In this document: in pieces, positions 1 to 10,300 of the stretch | Layout: the number at the start of each line of letters is the position of its first letter | Position numbering within the stretch: position 1 is the first letter of the stretch | Source of the DNA: Diphasiastrum complanatum | Lineage: Eukaryota; Streptophyta; Lycopodiopsida; Lycopodiales; Lycopodiaceae | Direction of reading: 5' to 3' | Assembly (NCBI GenBank): GCA_029204225.1 | Contig: MU835226.1 | Location: 1 to 40,842, forward strand | Length of the DNA: 40,842 nt | Position numbers and translations under genes: made by a program | Notes under the pieces: model-generated | Told to the model about the DNA's origin: nothing | The model's database searches: none | Seen by the model: only the letters and a program-made list of their open reading frames with translations

Positions 1-1440
1 GCACTTTTCATCTCTTTTGATGAGCCTTCTGTCGTAAAACGTGGGGATCACCGGCAGCTAAAGCTCGAAGCTTTGAGCGTAGGCATGTAGGAACGGAAAC
101 ACAATAGTTAGCAGCAGAAATATTCAAGAAGAATGATTCATACAGAATTGCACAAACATTAGAGGAGTTCTCAATATCAAAAAGACCCTTTAAGGAATGC
201 CATGTAAGATATCAAAATAAAAAAAACAATATTGTTATTTGCTTGCCCACACCACTCCCAAGTGCCTCCCAACTCCCAATTATCTAACCACAGTGCCTAT
301 AGTCACAGTTAAAACTGTTAACAGTTCGCAAGTATACCTACTAAATTCAAAAATATTCCCTCCATTGGTTATGAAAAGGGCAATATTTTCAATAGATCTA
401 GAATATGACCGCCATCCCCAAATTCGATCAGAAAAAATTGCAAAATGTTTACATATGCATTCCTTCCACGAGAAGTGGAAATATGGGTGCCATCTCCAAT
501 TTTGAATGCCATCATCACTTTGGAATGGAAATATGAGCACCAACTACCTATTGGAATGAAAAAATGAGCGGCATAACAAGTCCACACAATACAAAAATCA
601 TGCAAGTTCATACAGGAAGAGGAAAAATAGATGATTGTTGAGTACAAGATCATCATTATCATCAAATCATGACATGTTCAGAATTGCTTTGCAAATTCAT
701 TGAACAAGAAAGGAGAAATACTCAATGTAAGCAAGAGATTTATCAAACGAGTTTGCTGGTGCTGAGTAACTTTCTACTCCAGGCCTTCAAGGAGAATATG
801 ACACATTGTCACAAGTGTCTGACAAGTGGATTCACACCAGCAACAAAATATCTGGTCATTCCTTATCATACCAAGTAAGATATATTAGGTGCTTACTCCT
901 GTTTTATGCATTAACATTGTCATTTTAATTTAAATAGTTCTCGAGAATTGCCGCTAAAGTACTTTCAATCTTATTTTGCAGTGACCACTGGAGTTTAAAA
1001 CCGATCTTTAATTAAGAGATCTGTAAATAATAGTATCAAAGGTTTTTGTGTCACGATGAATTCAGCGAAAAATACGCATAAGGATGTAGATATATAACTG
1101 TGATTGTATAGAACTTGAGCCATTACTATACGGAAGTGTGCTCTCCTTGTACATACAACTTTTTTGAGAGAGAATGCAATTTTTCACTTTGAAGCAATTT
1201 GGTCTATTCTCTCTCTATCTGAGAGCAAGCCCTCTTTCTCTCTCTACCCAAGAGCAAGGTTCTTGGATTGGGTTTCTCATAGTGAATTTTACTTAGTTTT
1301 TACATGTGGATGTAAGAAACTTGCTTGTCTTTGGATGTGATTAAACTCTTGCCTTAGATTCAAGAGTGGTAGATCGCTCTTCCAATCTCAATTTGATCTA
1401 TCCATCTTTGATACATGTAAAACCATCACAAGCATGTAGG
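1..1440. other. Spacer without recognised gene
   Basis: No coding segment is recognisable here. Two weakly repetitive patches are visible. At about 371-580, degenerate units share the pattern GGAAATATGRGYRCCA. At 1209-1264, a roughly 27-nt pyrimidine-rich unit (CTCTCTCTA...AGAGCAAG) occurs twice in tandem. Both look like fragments of old LTR-type repeats, but no matching second copy lies in this window. Confidence 0.4.
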
Positions 1441-1848
1441 TCATGGTAATATCTTCATAAGGTCCACAAAACTCCAATTTTGACAATATATATTTTTTTC
1501 TATTATAGGCACCTCTGCATGGAGTGTACAAATATGAACATTATGAATCAGAATCGGCAGCACTGGTTTCCAGTTTGCATCTTCTCTATATGTTGATATA
1601 TTTGTACTCCTCGTCATGTTATTTCTTGTCTTTGTGCAATACAAACAAGGGTGCTTTCAGTTAGCATAATGAGAGACATTAAACATACATTTCAAGGTCT
1701 TTAAATCTCCAGCTAAATGCCACTCTATGTTAAAATGGCCAATTCTAGGAACACTTAGTCGATCTCCATCCATGTGAATTTTTATAATTGTGAGATAAGA
1801 TGTTCTACTAAATATCCATGACAATATGTCACGATCTTCCTTCAACAC
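1441..1848 (-). pseudogene. Coding exon of an unrecognised protein, one in-frame stop
   Basis: Read on the minus strand, 1848 down to 1441 stays in one frame with a single TGA, at about 1660. The sequence looks protein-like, with an IEWHLAGDLKTLK segment, a CLYC pair of cysteines just after the TGA, then WKPVLPI, HICTLHAE and IIEK. It follows a good acceptor (pyrimidine tract then CTACAG at 1849-1854). The GD...K...CxYC layout vaguely recalls transposon-derived plant and invertebrate proteins, but I cannot name a family. The TGA suggests a pseudogene. A chance open frame is less likely because intron borders and protein-like composition coincide. Confidence 0.5.
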
Positions 1849-1932
1849 CTGTAGAAAGAGCAAGAGAACCTTTGGTCTTAACATTAACACAGATAATTCT
1901 GTTCATATGAAATTTACACAAAATTAACTTAC
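1849..1932 (-). other. Putative 84-nt intron in the minus-strand relic
   Basis: On the minus strand a donor GTAAGT at 1932-1927 follows a CAA codon, and a polypyrimidine tract ending in CTACAG reaches 1849. Both sides are phase 0 and join two protein-like segments (...WWLTALQ and VLKEDRDIL...). Intron status is inferred from consensus only. Confidence 0.45.
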
Positions 1933-3152
1933 TTGCAAAGCTGTCAACCACCAAATATCATTCTTTGATTGAACACTGAAGTTGAAATCTTCATTATGTT
2001 CTACATTGAAAGTGCTCCATTCATGATTGTTAGACTAATTCTCTCAATTTTATGTCCTTGTCATAATCTCTGATTCCTCCAAGTTTAGAACCACTATCAA
2101 CTTACTATTCACCTGCTCGTTTGTAATGCTATAAAATTCTATTAAGAATCTCAACAACTACTTAATATCAATAAACAAAGTGTTTGAATTGTCATATTGT
2201 AATGATTCTCCTTTTCGAGCAATAATATACTTTATTGATATGAAATGGAATGCCCACTATCTTTTGCATGTCTTTGTTCAACATGTCTCTTTTTATTTTC
2301 AAATGAAATGGTCGTGGAATCAGAAACTTCTTGATACTTACTTGTAAAAATGCATCCTTTATCATTTTGAACATGGTAGCATATGCTCCTCTACTAATAT
2401 TAGAAAAATAGCATGTGCCTTGAACTAAAGTGGTATCCAGAATTTTTCCAATCTCGTTCATAATGTTCTTTGCAACATTAGCTTTATTTTACTCATTCTA
2501 CTTGTGCTCAACATTGAGTTGACTTAGAAGTCAGAAAAGAGCCTAATGACTTCCCAATGGAATTGGCATATATGAAATGGTCTTGAGGCAACGAATGCAT
2601 AAATGCACAACAAATATCATTGTTAGAAGAAGGTTGGTAGAAAGTTTGTGCAAACACTTTATCTATTTTATAAATACAATGCTAAAACTTCTGCTAGGAA
2701 ATGGAGACAAATATATATCTGACATAACTCGTGATTGTATGAAAGCAAAAAAATTCAGACAACATTAAGGACAAATAGTAACGGTAACACATACTTGAAT
2801 GCACAGATCCTTCTTTTTCGGTGACCCCCTGTTGATAAAAGATCACATATATCCTTTGTTGGCAATCATCTTCTTTTATTACTTTTTTTCCTCCTTATTC
2901 TGCAAATTCATATCTTTAACTAGAGACAAATATGAGGTCCCATGGATTGAATGCAACTTTCATCTCATCATTACTATTTGTAAGCTCTCTCAAAGAAGTC
3001 TGCTTTTTCAGGACTTCATTTTCCTTTAAACAATTTTTCAAGTTCATATGTGTATCCTGATTTTCCCTTGATATTTGCTTCATATTTTCTCCTACAAAAT
3101 ATATTGTTTGCATTGAATATGCATTATCGCACCCAATGCATTGAAATTGCAA
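1933..3152 (-). pseudogene. Upstream part of the minus-strand coding relic
   Basis: Protein-like stretches lie in order on the minus strand: about 3152-2916 (lysine- and glutamate-rich, coiled-coil-like), about 2640-2530, 2490-2192 and 2030-1933, the last ending at the donor of the 84-nt intron. They are separated by stops and frame changes, so they are either exons of a decayed gene or one broken reading frame. A second donor-like GTAAGT sits after an LQ codon pair near 2340. The product is unknown. No retroviral gag, protease, RT or integrase motif is visible, although a retrotransposon PBS lies upstream on the same strand. Confidence 0.3.
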
Positions 3153-3433
3153 TCTGCATTCCTTAGCTCATAGAACCCTGGAACAACTTGCAAATACTCT
3201 GCTCCTCGCCAAGAACATCAGTTTTGCTCCAAATCTCATCCAATTCCGTTGAGAATTGAGCCGAAACGAACAATTTACAATTTCAAGGCTGCAAATTTCC
3301 CTTCTAATGGCAAAGCTCACTGTAATACAATGAATTCTTCTGAATTAATCAACCTGATTACTTGAAAATCTCCTTCTTGGATTCCCCCACATGCTGAAGC
3401 CCTGAATTTATTGCACCGACGATGATTCTCCTA

Positions 3434-3454
3434 GCAACCAAGGCTTTGATACCA
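3434..3454 (-). promoter_or_regulatory. LTR-retrotransposon primer binding site
   Basis: The minus strand reads TGGTATCAAAGCC followed by TTGGTT. This matches the copia-type PBS (TGGTATCAGAGC) complementary to the 3' end of initiator tRNA-Met, with one mismatch. The minus strand just 5' of it ends in TTTCA plus a short spacer, as expected for the end of an LTR occupying roughly 3460 and higher. The other LTR was not found. Confidence 0.5.
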
Positions 3455-3787
3455 AGTCATGAAACCTATCACAAAACCGATAATCCCTACAGATCCATTG
3501 ATCAACAAAATCACAAGAAGAAAAGAACAAAAGCAAATCTCCATTTCATGCCAAGTGATAATTACAAGCTAATTATTGATTAGGGCTCTCCGTAGATACT
3601 AGACCATCATTCTAGTAGAGAAAGATTGTCAAAAAAACTGTTAAGCATTGAATTTTAAGCTAACTGGCCGAGCTCTTATGAGAAGTTTGATGAAATGAGC
3701 AAATTGCTTGGTTGATGCCGCATCCACAGGTTGAGAGTCTTGGCCTTTGGGGACTAGGATTGTGCCTTGATTTAAAGGGCTTTGCCT

Positions 3788-3789
<2 letters not shown>
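3455..3789. other. Possible LTR remnant and MET1 upstream region
   Basis: If the PBS at 3434-3454 is real, an LTR in minus orientation should begin at about 3460 and run rightward. Its outer edge could not be defined. The right part of this stretch must contain the promoter of MET1. I see no convincing TATA box at a sensible distance. Confidence 0.3.

Positions 3790-3791
<2 letters not shown>

Positions 3792-3840
<49 letters not shown>
3792..3840 (+). repeat. (GA)24 microsatellite in the MET1 leader
   Basis: An uninterrupted run of 24 GA dinucleotides lies about 60 nt upstream of the first candidate ATGs of MET1. GA/CT tracts in plant 5' leaders are known binding sites for BBR/BPC GAGA-binding proteins. 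A regulatory role here is inference; a neutral, length-variable microsatellite is equally possible. Confidence 0.95.
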
Positions 3841-3843
<3 letters not shown>

Positions 3844-3902
3844 AGCGTTAGCGTTTGTGATGGAAAAGATGAGCGAGGTAGAAAGGTGAGAAGCTGTTGG
3901 CT

Positions 3903-4332
3903 ATGGCTTCCATCCTCTTCTTCCAGCTTCTCCTCCGGCTCCTCCTCCACCAACTTGCCACGCTTCTGAACAACACCAACATCAATACCTGCCTCTCTTT
4001 TCATCATCTGCTTTCACCTCCTCTAGCTTCAGATCTGTCTTGTCTCAGAGCACCTATTTACAGTCAGTTAGCTTTGCGAACTCCGGTTTTTCAGTTAGGA
4101 ATGGCCTGCAGAAGCGACTGTTATCTGCAGAAGATACACTGGCCTTTGCTACAGAAAATTCTGTCCCTGCGGTTGAAGAGTATGAGGAGTATGAGGTGGA
4201 GTTAGAGAAGCCTGTTGGACTTAGATTCTACAAGGGCTCAGATGGTGGCACTTATATTGATGTCATTGCGCCCGGTGGCAGCGCTGCAAGAACCAATATG
4301 TTTCAGCCTGGTGACAAAGTTTTAGCCACCAG
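3903..4332 (+). CDS. MET1: MET1 exon 1: transit peptide and PDZ domain
   Basis: The PDZ frame is open from 3890, after a TGA at 3887-3889, to the donor AG|GTTGCC at 4332/4333, but it contains no ATG before the PDZ core. ATG 3903 (MASIL) is in another frame. Serine-rich, transit-peptide-like text appears in turn in three frames between 3903 and 4040. A different in-frame solution is ATG 3860 with a 171-nt intron 3878-4048 (GAG|GTAGAA ... CTCAG|AGC), giving 299 residues. From 4049 rightward the reading is secure. Confidence 0.75.
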
Positions 4333-7300
4333 GTTGCCTACAGACTGCATTTTGATCAAAGAACACAAAACATAATAATCATATTTTTGAAACGGACAGT
4401 TTTCAGCATTCTATCTGCCTCGTAGAGATGTCGGTAATTATCAAGTATTGCGTAATTCACGCCGTTAAGAAGAAATTGTGAAGCTGCTGGAAATCTCATG
4501 ACTTCAAATAGAAATTATCTGCTTTTCGTGTTTTTGCCTTGATAAGTGATTGCAGTACGTTTCCGTTTCATGTCTCAGTAGAGGCACCTGATCAGTTGCT
4601 AAATTGCCTGTGTGTTTTTTCCTTATTACAATCTGGCCTTAGTAACAATGTCTTGATGTAGTTCTAAGTGCTGTTTTCATTGGCCCGCATTGCAATTCGA
4701 ATAATAATTCAGCTTATTACCCTGCCTTGAAGTTACGGTTGGTGTCCCCTTGCCAATTGGTACAATTTGCAAGCTAATGCTACAGGAAACCGGTTTACCG
4801 TCAAAGGAACATAATTTCAGAGCTTTCTTAGCAATCAATCATAGGATAAGTATAATCAGTTTGTGTTAAATCAATAATGTGGTTCCTTCTAGGAATCAAG
4901 TTGAATGCAGGCGCGCATTCTTTTACTAATACATGTATCGGTTGTGTAGCGTTGAAGGTCTAAATTAAAGATCTCCAAAGTTTGTTTCTTTTCATTACCA
5001 CATACTGTTCCATATCTTTCAGTTGATCCACAGAGCCTTGATAGAAAAGGACAACCTATTTCACAATTATAGAGAAGAAATAAAAATACAAAAACTCTTA
5101 GCATTTATATGCTTTTTGCCCATTAAAAACAGAAAACAAAACACTTCTAAATTTTTGGCTTGCTTCTCATTCGCTGCAATGCATTTCACCGAAAGGTATT
5201 CCTTTTTTCAGAGATGATATAGCAATGTATTATTTTTCGAAGTTCAGAGTTTTCATGCCATAAAATGATGGTATGTATAATCTTTGTTGTTTTGTCTTTG
5301 TACTGATGGTAGTTTTTTAATTCAGATGGTTTACCTCTACTGCTAGGTTTGGTTGAAAATACATGTTCCAACTTAATAAAGCCTAAAGGCTAAGATGTTA
5401 CTAGAATTGATGATCTCTAATTGTTTCAAACTGCCAGCAGCTATCAGTCGGAATTTGTAACCAAAATTTCACTGCCTGCAGTGCTGTGTTTGGAAATGAA
5501 ATGTGGCCTGCGGCAGAATATGGTCGCACAATGTACACCATCCGTCAACGAGTTGGTACCCTTGCAATGAAAATGCAAAAAAGATATGGTTGGTATCCTG
5601 CGTTTGCTATAAACATTGTATTCTTGATGAACTCCTCAAACATCTTAGAAGTATTGGACTTTTTGAATGACATATGTAACTATTGGTTCCTGACTGGAAT
5701 GTGAAGGATTTATTCGGAAGTTTATTTTAAGTTCTTTAGCGGCATGAAATACTGCAAAGGTCTCCATGCCTTAGGGAAGCTCGCCTGAACAGTGAAAACT
5801 TGCAGAGAAGTTCTTTATTACGAGTCTAATGCCATTGGCTGGAATGGGAGAAATACACGTGCACATAAAACAGTCAAGTGCATAAACATGACCTCATCTA
5901 CTTCTTTTGGTATCTTATGGATTCTCAAAGTCTACAAAGAAAGTTTCACAAGAATATTATGCTCATAATTTTTGGTTGTGGGACTTGGGAAAAAATTTCA
6001 GCTGTAAAAAGGGGTCTCCCTCCCCATCCTTTGCACTTGGGAAAGGTCCTTTTAGTGACTGTTGTACCCAGTTCAACAACCTCTCAATTATGGCTCAACC
6101 ACACTTCTATGACCATTGTACATGGTGCAAAATGAACAATTGACAAGTCAGTACCATATGTGGGTAGAGTTAAAAGTTACAGTATTTATGGTGAAGGAAT
6201 CTGAAGGATACAGTGCAGTTAATACTAATGTACTTGGTCTATTATCTGAGCTTGTTGTAGTATATGTGTATTTTTCTCAGATTCTGTCTTTTGCCTTTCA
6301 TTAGTGCAAAGTCATAACATTCTGCTATTTCCTTGGCAGGAAAGAGAGAAGATGCTGCAGTTTCTGCAGAGAGAGTGGCAGCTCAAAGGAATGCTAATGC
6401 TATTGGTGATGCTGTTAGAGAGATCCAAGTGAGTGCTAGCTGATGTGTGCATCTCATGAAGGCAGTACTGAATTATGTTCTATCATTGCTACTTCTGTGT
6501 GTTTAAATTGTCAGGAATTTGTTGTTGATAATTGATTTCAAGCTGGGAGCTTATATACAGCTGTACTCTTAGTTCCTATTCCAAAATTTGCATTTGATTT
6601 CGTGCCATAGCAAAGTGGTTAGTTCTGCAACTGGTAGCAGATATGAGAGGCAATTACCGAGGTAATCCTTCTTCGTTTCACTGTTTTCCACGGTTCACCA
6701 TTAAAATCTTTGTGAACTGTACGGTTCTGAGAACCGTGGTGAACCGTTCACGGTTCTCAGATTCTATGCTTCCACTTAAGTTGGGAGGAGTTTAAGAATG
6801 ACATAATCTTAGCCTTACATAATATCCCATAAATCTGGGCATGATTAGTAAAAAAAAGGCTGGAACATTTTTAAGCCTTTATGGTTTATTAAGTAGTTCT
6901 GTGTAACACCACTTTCAAGGTCAAATAATGTACATCACACATACATCAGTGTTCCAGATTTTGTAGACTTGGAATGTTCTGTATACTTTCCCTGTGTTCA
7001 GAAGAAATAATAGACAATCATGTGTTTGGATAGAAATAAATAGGTAACTTGTGACTCATGCTAATTCTGAGTATATCCCAGCAACTCAATTATAAAAAAA
7101 AAGCAGCAGCTTGTATTATTATCAATGAATGGCATCCACACTGAGCACATGCAAGTTAAGGGCTGTAAATAAATTTACATTTTGAACAATAGTTTCTAGT
7201 TCTTCCTTCCTGCTTGCTTATTCAGCTTATTTTTTAGAAAAGGTCATTGCTCATTTTGGAGTGTGCTAGCTATAATCTTTTCATCCTAGTTCTCCTACTG

Positions 7301-10300
7301 CTTTGTGGAGTAAGTAGATCCAATTGTCTCTCTATTTCAGATCCAAAATTATCTGCGCAAGATGGAGTTGAAAAAACAAAGGGAAGAAGAATTGAATGAG
7401 GGCCTCAAGCTGTACAAGTAATTGAGCATATTTTTGTCTCTCCTTTGATTTCCTAGTTCATAAAAATCTTTATATTTGGTCTACCTTCTATAAGAGGATT
7501 TTATTGTGTTGCATGCCTTCCAAATTGATAATATGAGGATGTGTAAGAAATCATACATTTCAAGTCTGTCTTTTAACACCTTTCAAGTCAACGATCGCTG
7601 TTTGAGTTAAGAAAATATATTGCGGATAGAGGGTTAATGGTCGGATACTTGAGAATAAACTGTGGAACTAGCGAGTGTTGCTTTACCCTTAAAGCATGTG
7701 TGGTTGTAATGCTTTGATGTTGATGTATATGAATCCTGCAATTTGGATTTGGTAGCTCCTTGTAATATCTTGTGTCCATGGAGTTTCTTGTTTAATATTG
7801 AAGAGGTTTATGAAAATATGAAGAAGTTCCTGTTTAGCCCCACTTTGATAGTTTGAGGTCTGAACAGTTACAATCATTCCTGCAAAAGCCAAGATCAAGA
7901 AAATAATCACCAGTTGAAGTCAAAAGGATAAGATACAATATTTATCACACCAATAAGTGTCAAATGCAACAAGATTATAGTAGCTATGGCATCTTTGCAT
8001 CTTGTATACGTCTATGGAAGTAAAGACATTCCTCACTAATTTCTTTGCCCATCCTTAGTTTGCATAGTGGTAGCTTGTCTCATGCCTAAGATCATTCCTA
8101 TGAAGAGTACAGTCAAGTATGAAGAGACCACCTCAAGTAGCTAAAAAACCCCAGCATGAAGCTTTGTCCATGCATATGTGGGTGTGATATTGAAGACTAT
8201 CACCTTGATCTTTGCTGCAATTATGGCCACATCATCAACATATACTAAGGATCAATACAATATTAGGATATCCACAAGGGCCAAATCTATTCCCAATGCA
8301 CCACTATACTTGATAGCAACATTTGACTCATCAATGTGGATATTCACATTTCACTTGACTATACTAGTAGTCATCTCTAAGATACCGTTTCTGAATCATA
8401 GTGTTGTAATAATTAGTATCTACTATTTTGAAGGGGGTAGATCATGCCATTTTCGGCATGTGTCAAGATACATAGTCAAACGCCCAGTTAAAGTCTACAA
8501 AGTAGCAATATACTCTCTCCTTCTATACTTGGCTTCCTCGATGATGGCCCTTAGAGTGAAAACATGATCAATCTTGGAGAGTCGTGGTCTTAAGCCTACA
8601 TGTCCTTTCACCATAGTGAGCAAGGAACGTGGGAACGCCATTTTTTTTGGACATGTCATGTTCCCAAACTTGTCGTACAGTTGTAAATTAGTCTTTTTGA
8701 CTTTTTTTTTCTTCAGAAGTTAAGGTACCTCTCTTTCAGTTTTGAAAATGACCACTCCTCAGGGACCTGATCAACCCCCGGAGAGAGGCATTGATGAGCT
8801 TGAAACAGAAGCCTTGGCTTACAGTAAAGGGAAAGAACCAATGGAAATGGAAGAACAGGAACAGTTCGCTGAAGAACTCGACGAACTGGTTACCAAGGAG
8901 CAGTTTCTCCACTTGGTAACAGAAGTGGATGAACTGAAGTTGGCATTAGCCAATTTCAAGTCCAGTGTGGATGCCTTCCCTCCACTTCTCAGTTGTCCCC
9001 GTCTCCACTTCCATCAGTTTTGGGTGAGACTTTATGGTCTCATCCCAGTGTTTTTAAAGATTTAAAGCCTCCTACTTTTAATGGGGAAGAGAAGGATAGA
9101 AATGCAGATATTCTACAAACCTTCCTCAACAAATGGAAGAACATTCATGCTCTTAAACAGACCCCTGACCATTTGCAAGCAATTGAGGCCAGTCTTTCCT
9201 TAGGGCCCATGGCCTACAAGTGGTGGTTAAATCTCCAGGAGACTGGGCAGACTCCCCGGTCATGGAAAGCTTTTGAAGAAGCTTTCCTAAGAGAATTCCT
9301 ACCAGAAAATGAACTTGATAGAGCCTGGGAAGCCTGGGAAAGAACAGTAATGGACAAGTCCCTAATCCAATATATCTCGCAGTATCGAGAAGCAATTTTA
9401 AAGATTAAAAATATGGATGATTATCAGAAAATCAGAGGGTTTGTCCGAGGCCTCAAAGATGAATATAAAGTAGAGTTCCAGAAAAACTCGCCTACCCTGG
9501 AGCAAGCTCTCAGATATGCTCAAATCTATGATGATTCAGTGGGTAGGAAGAGGGCGAGACAGCAGCCCCTTTCTGAGCAGCCTCCTCAGAAAGACTTTCA
9601 ATTTAAAAAAAAAATTTTAAAAAGAAAGAAAGAAGAAAAATTTAAAAGTGAAGCTCCTCAAAAACGCCCTTCACTCATACAGCCCTTAAAACCAGATGAT
9701 TTTGAGAAATCCAAACAAGAACGTTTGTGCTTTGTGTGTATGGGCAAGGGACACACAGTCAGACAGTGTCCCAAGGGGCCTTTCACTAAAAAAGATAAAA
9801 AAGATAAGAAACAAGTTCATCTTGTTTAGATTGTAAGTTTCCCCAGTGACTCGGCAGCTTCCGAGATCAAAGTGTATCATGAAGATCATGAACATTATTG
9901 CCAGCTGACCTCTGCAATGCTAGCAAGACCCTTCAGCTTTGGGCCGCATGACCTAGTACGTATGCATGGGAAAGTTGGCAACCAGTCAGTAAGAGTTATG
10001 GTTGATGATGGGGCAATCCATAAGTTAAAAAACTTAAACTACCAGAAGTACCTAGTCAGCATAGGTACATAGTTTCACTAGCTAAGGGTGAAGATAAGAA
10101 AATCTGGGAAACTATGGTAAGTAACTTGAATCTTGGTATTCAAGGGTACCAAGATGAAATAAATTTTCAGATAATGCACTTGGATCGCACAGATATTGTT
10201 CTCGGGAGAGATTGGCTCTACAGTTTAGGACCTTCCCTCCACAGAAATTATTAGGAGAACACCCTCAGCTTTCAGCATAAAGGTCGAGAGATCCAGTTGC

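Noticed and set aside
3660-4007. 115-codon open frame on the minus strand across MET1 exon 1
   Set aside because: It is the complement of the GA microsatellite and the serine-rich transit-peptide region; the open frame comes from low complexity.
8178-8567. 129-codon open frame on the plus strand
   Set aside because: The complementary strand carries ordered LINE RT motifs; the plus-strand frame is a shadow.
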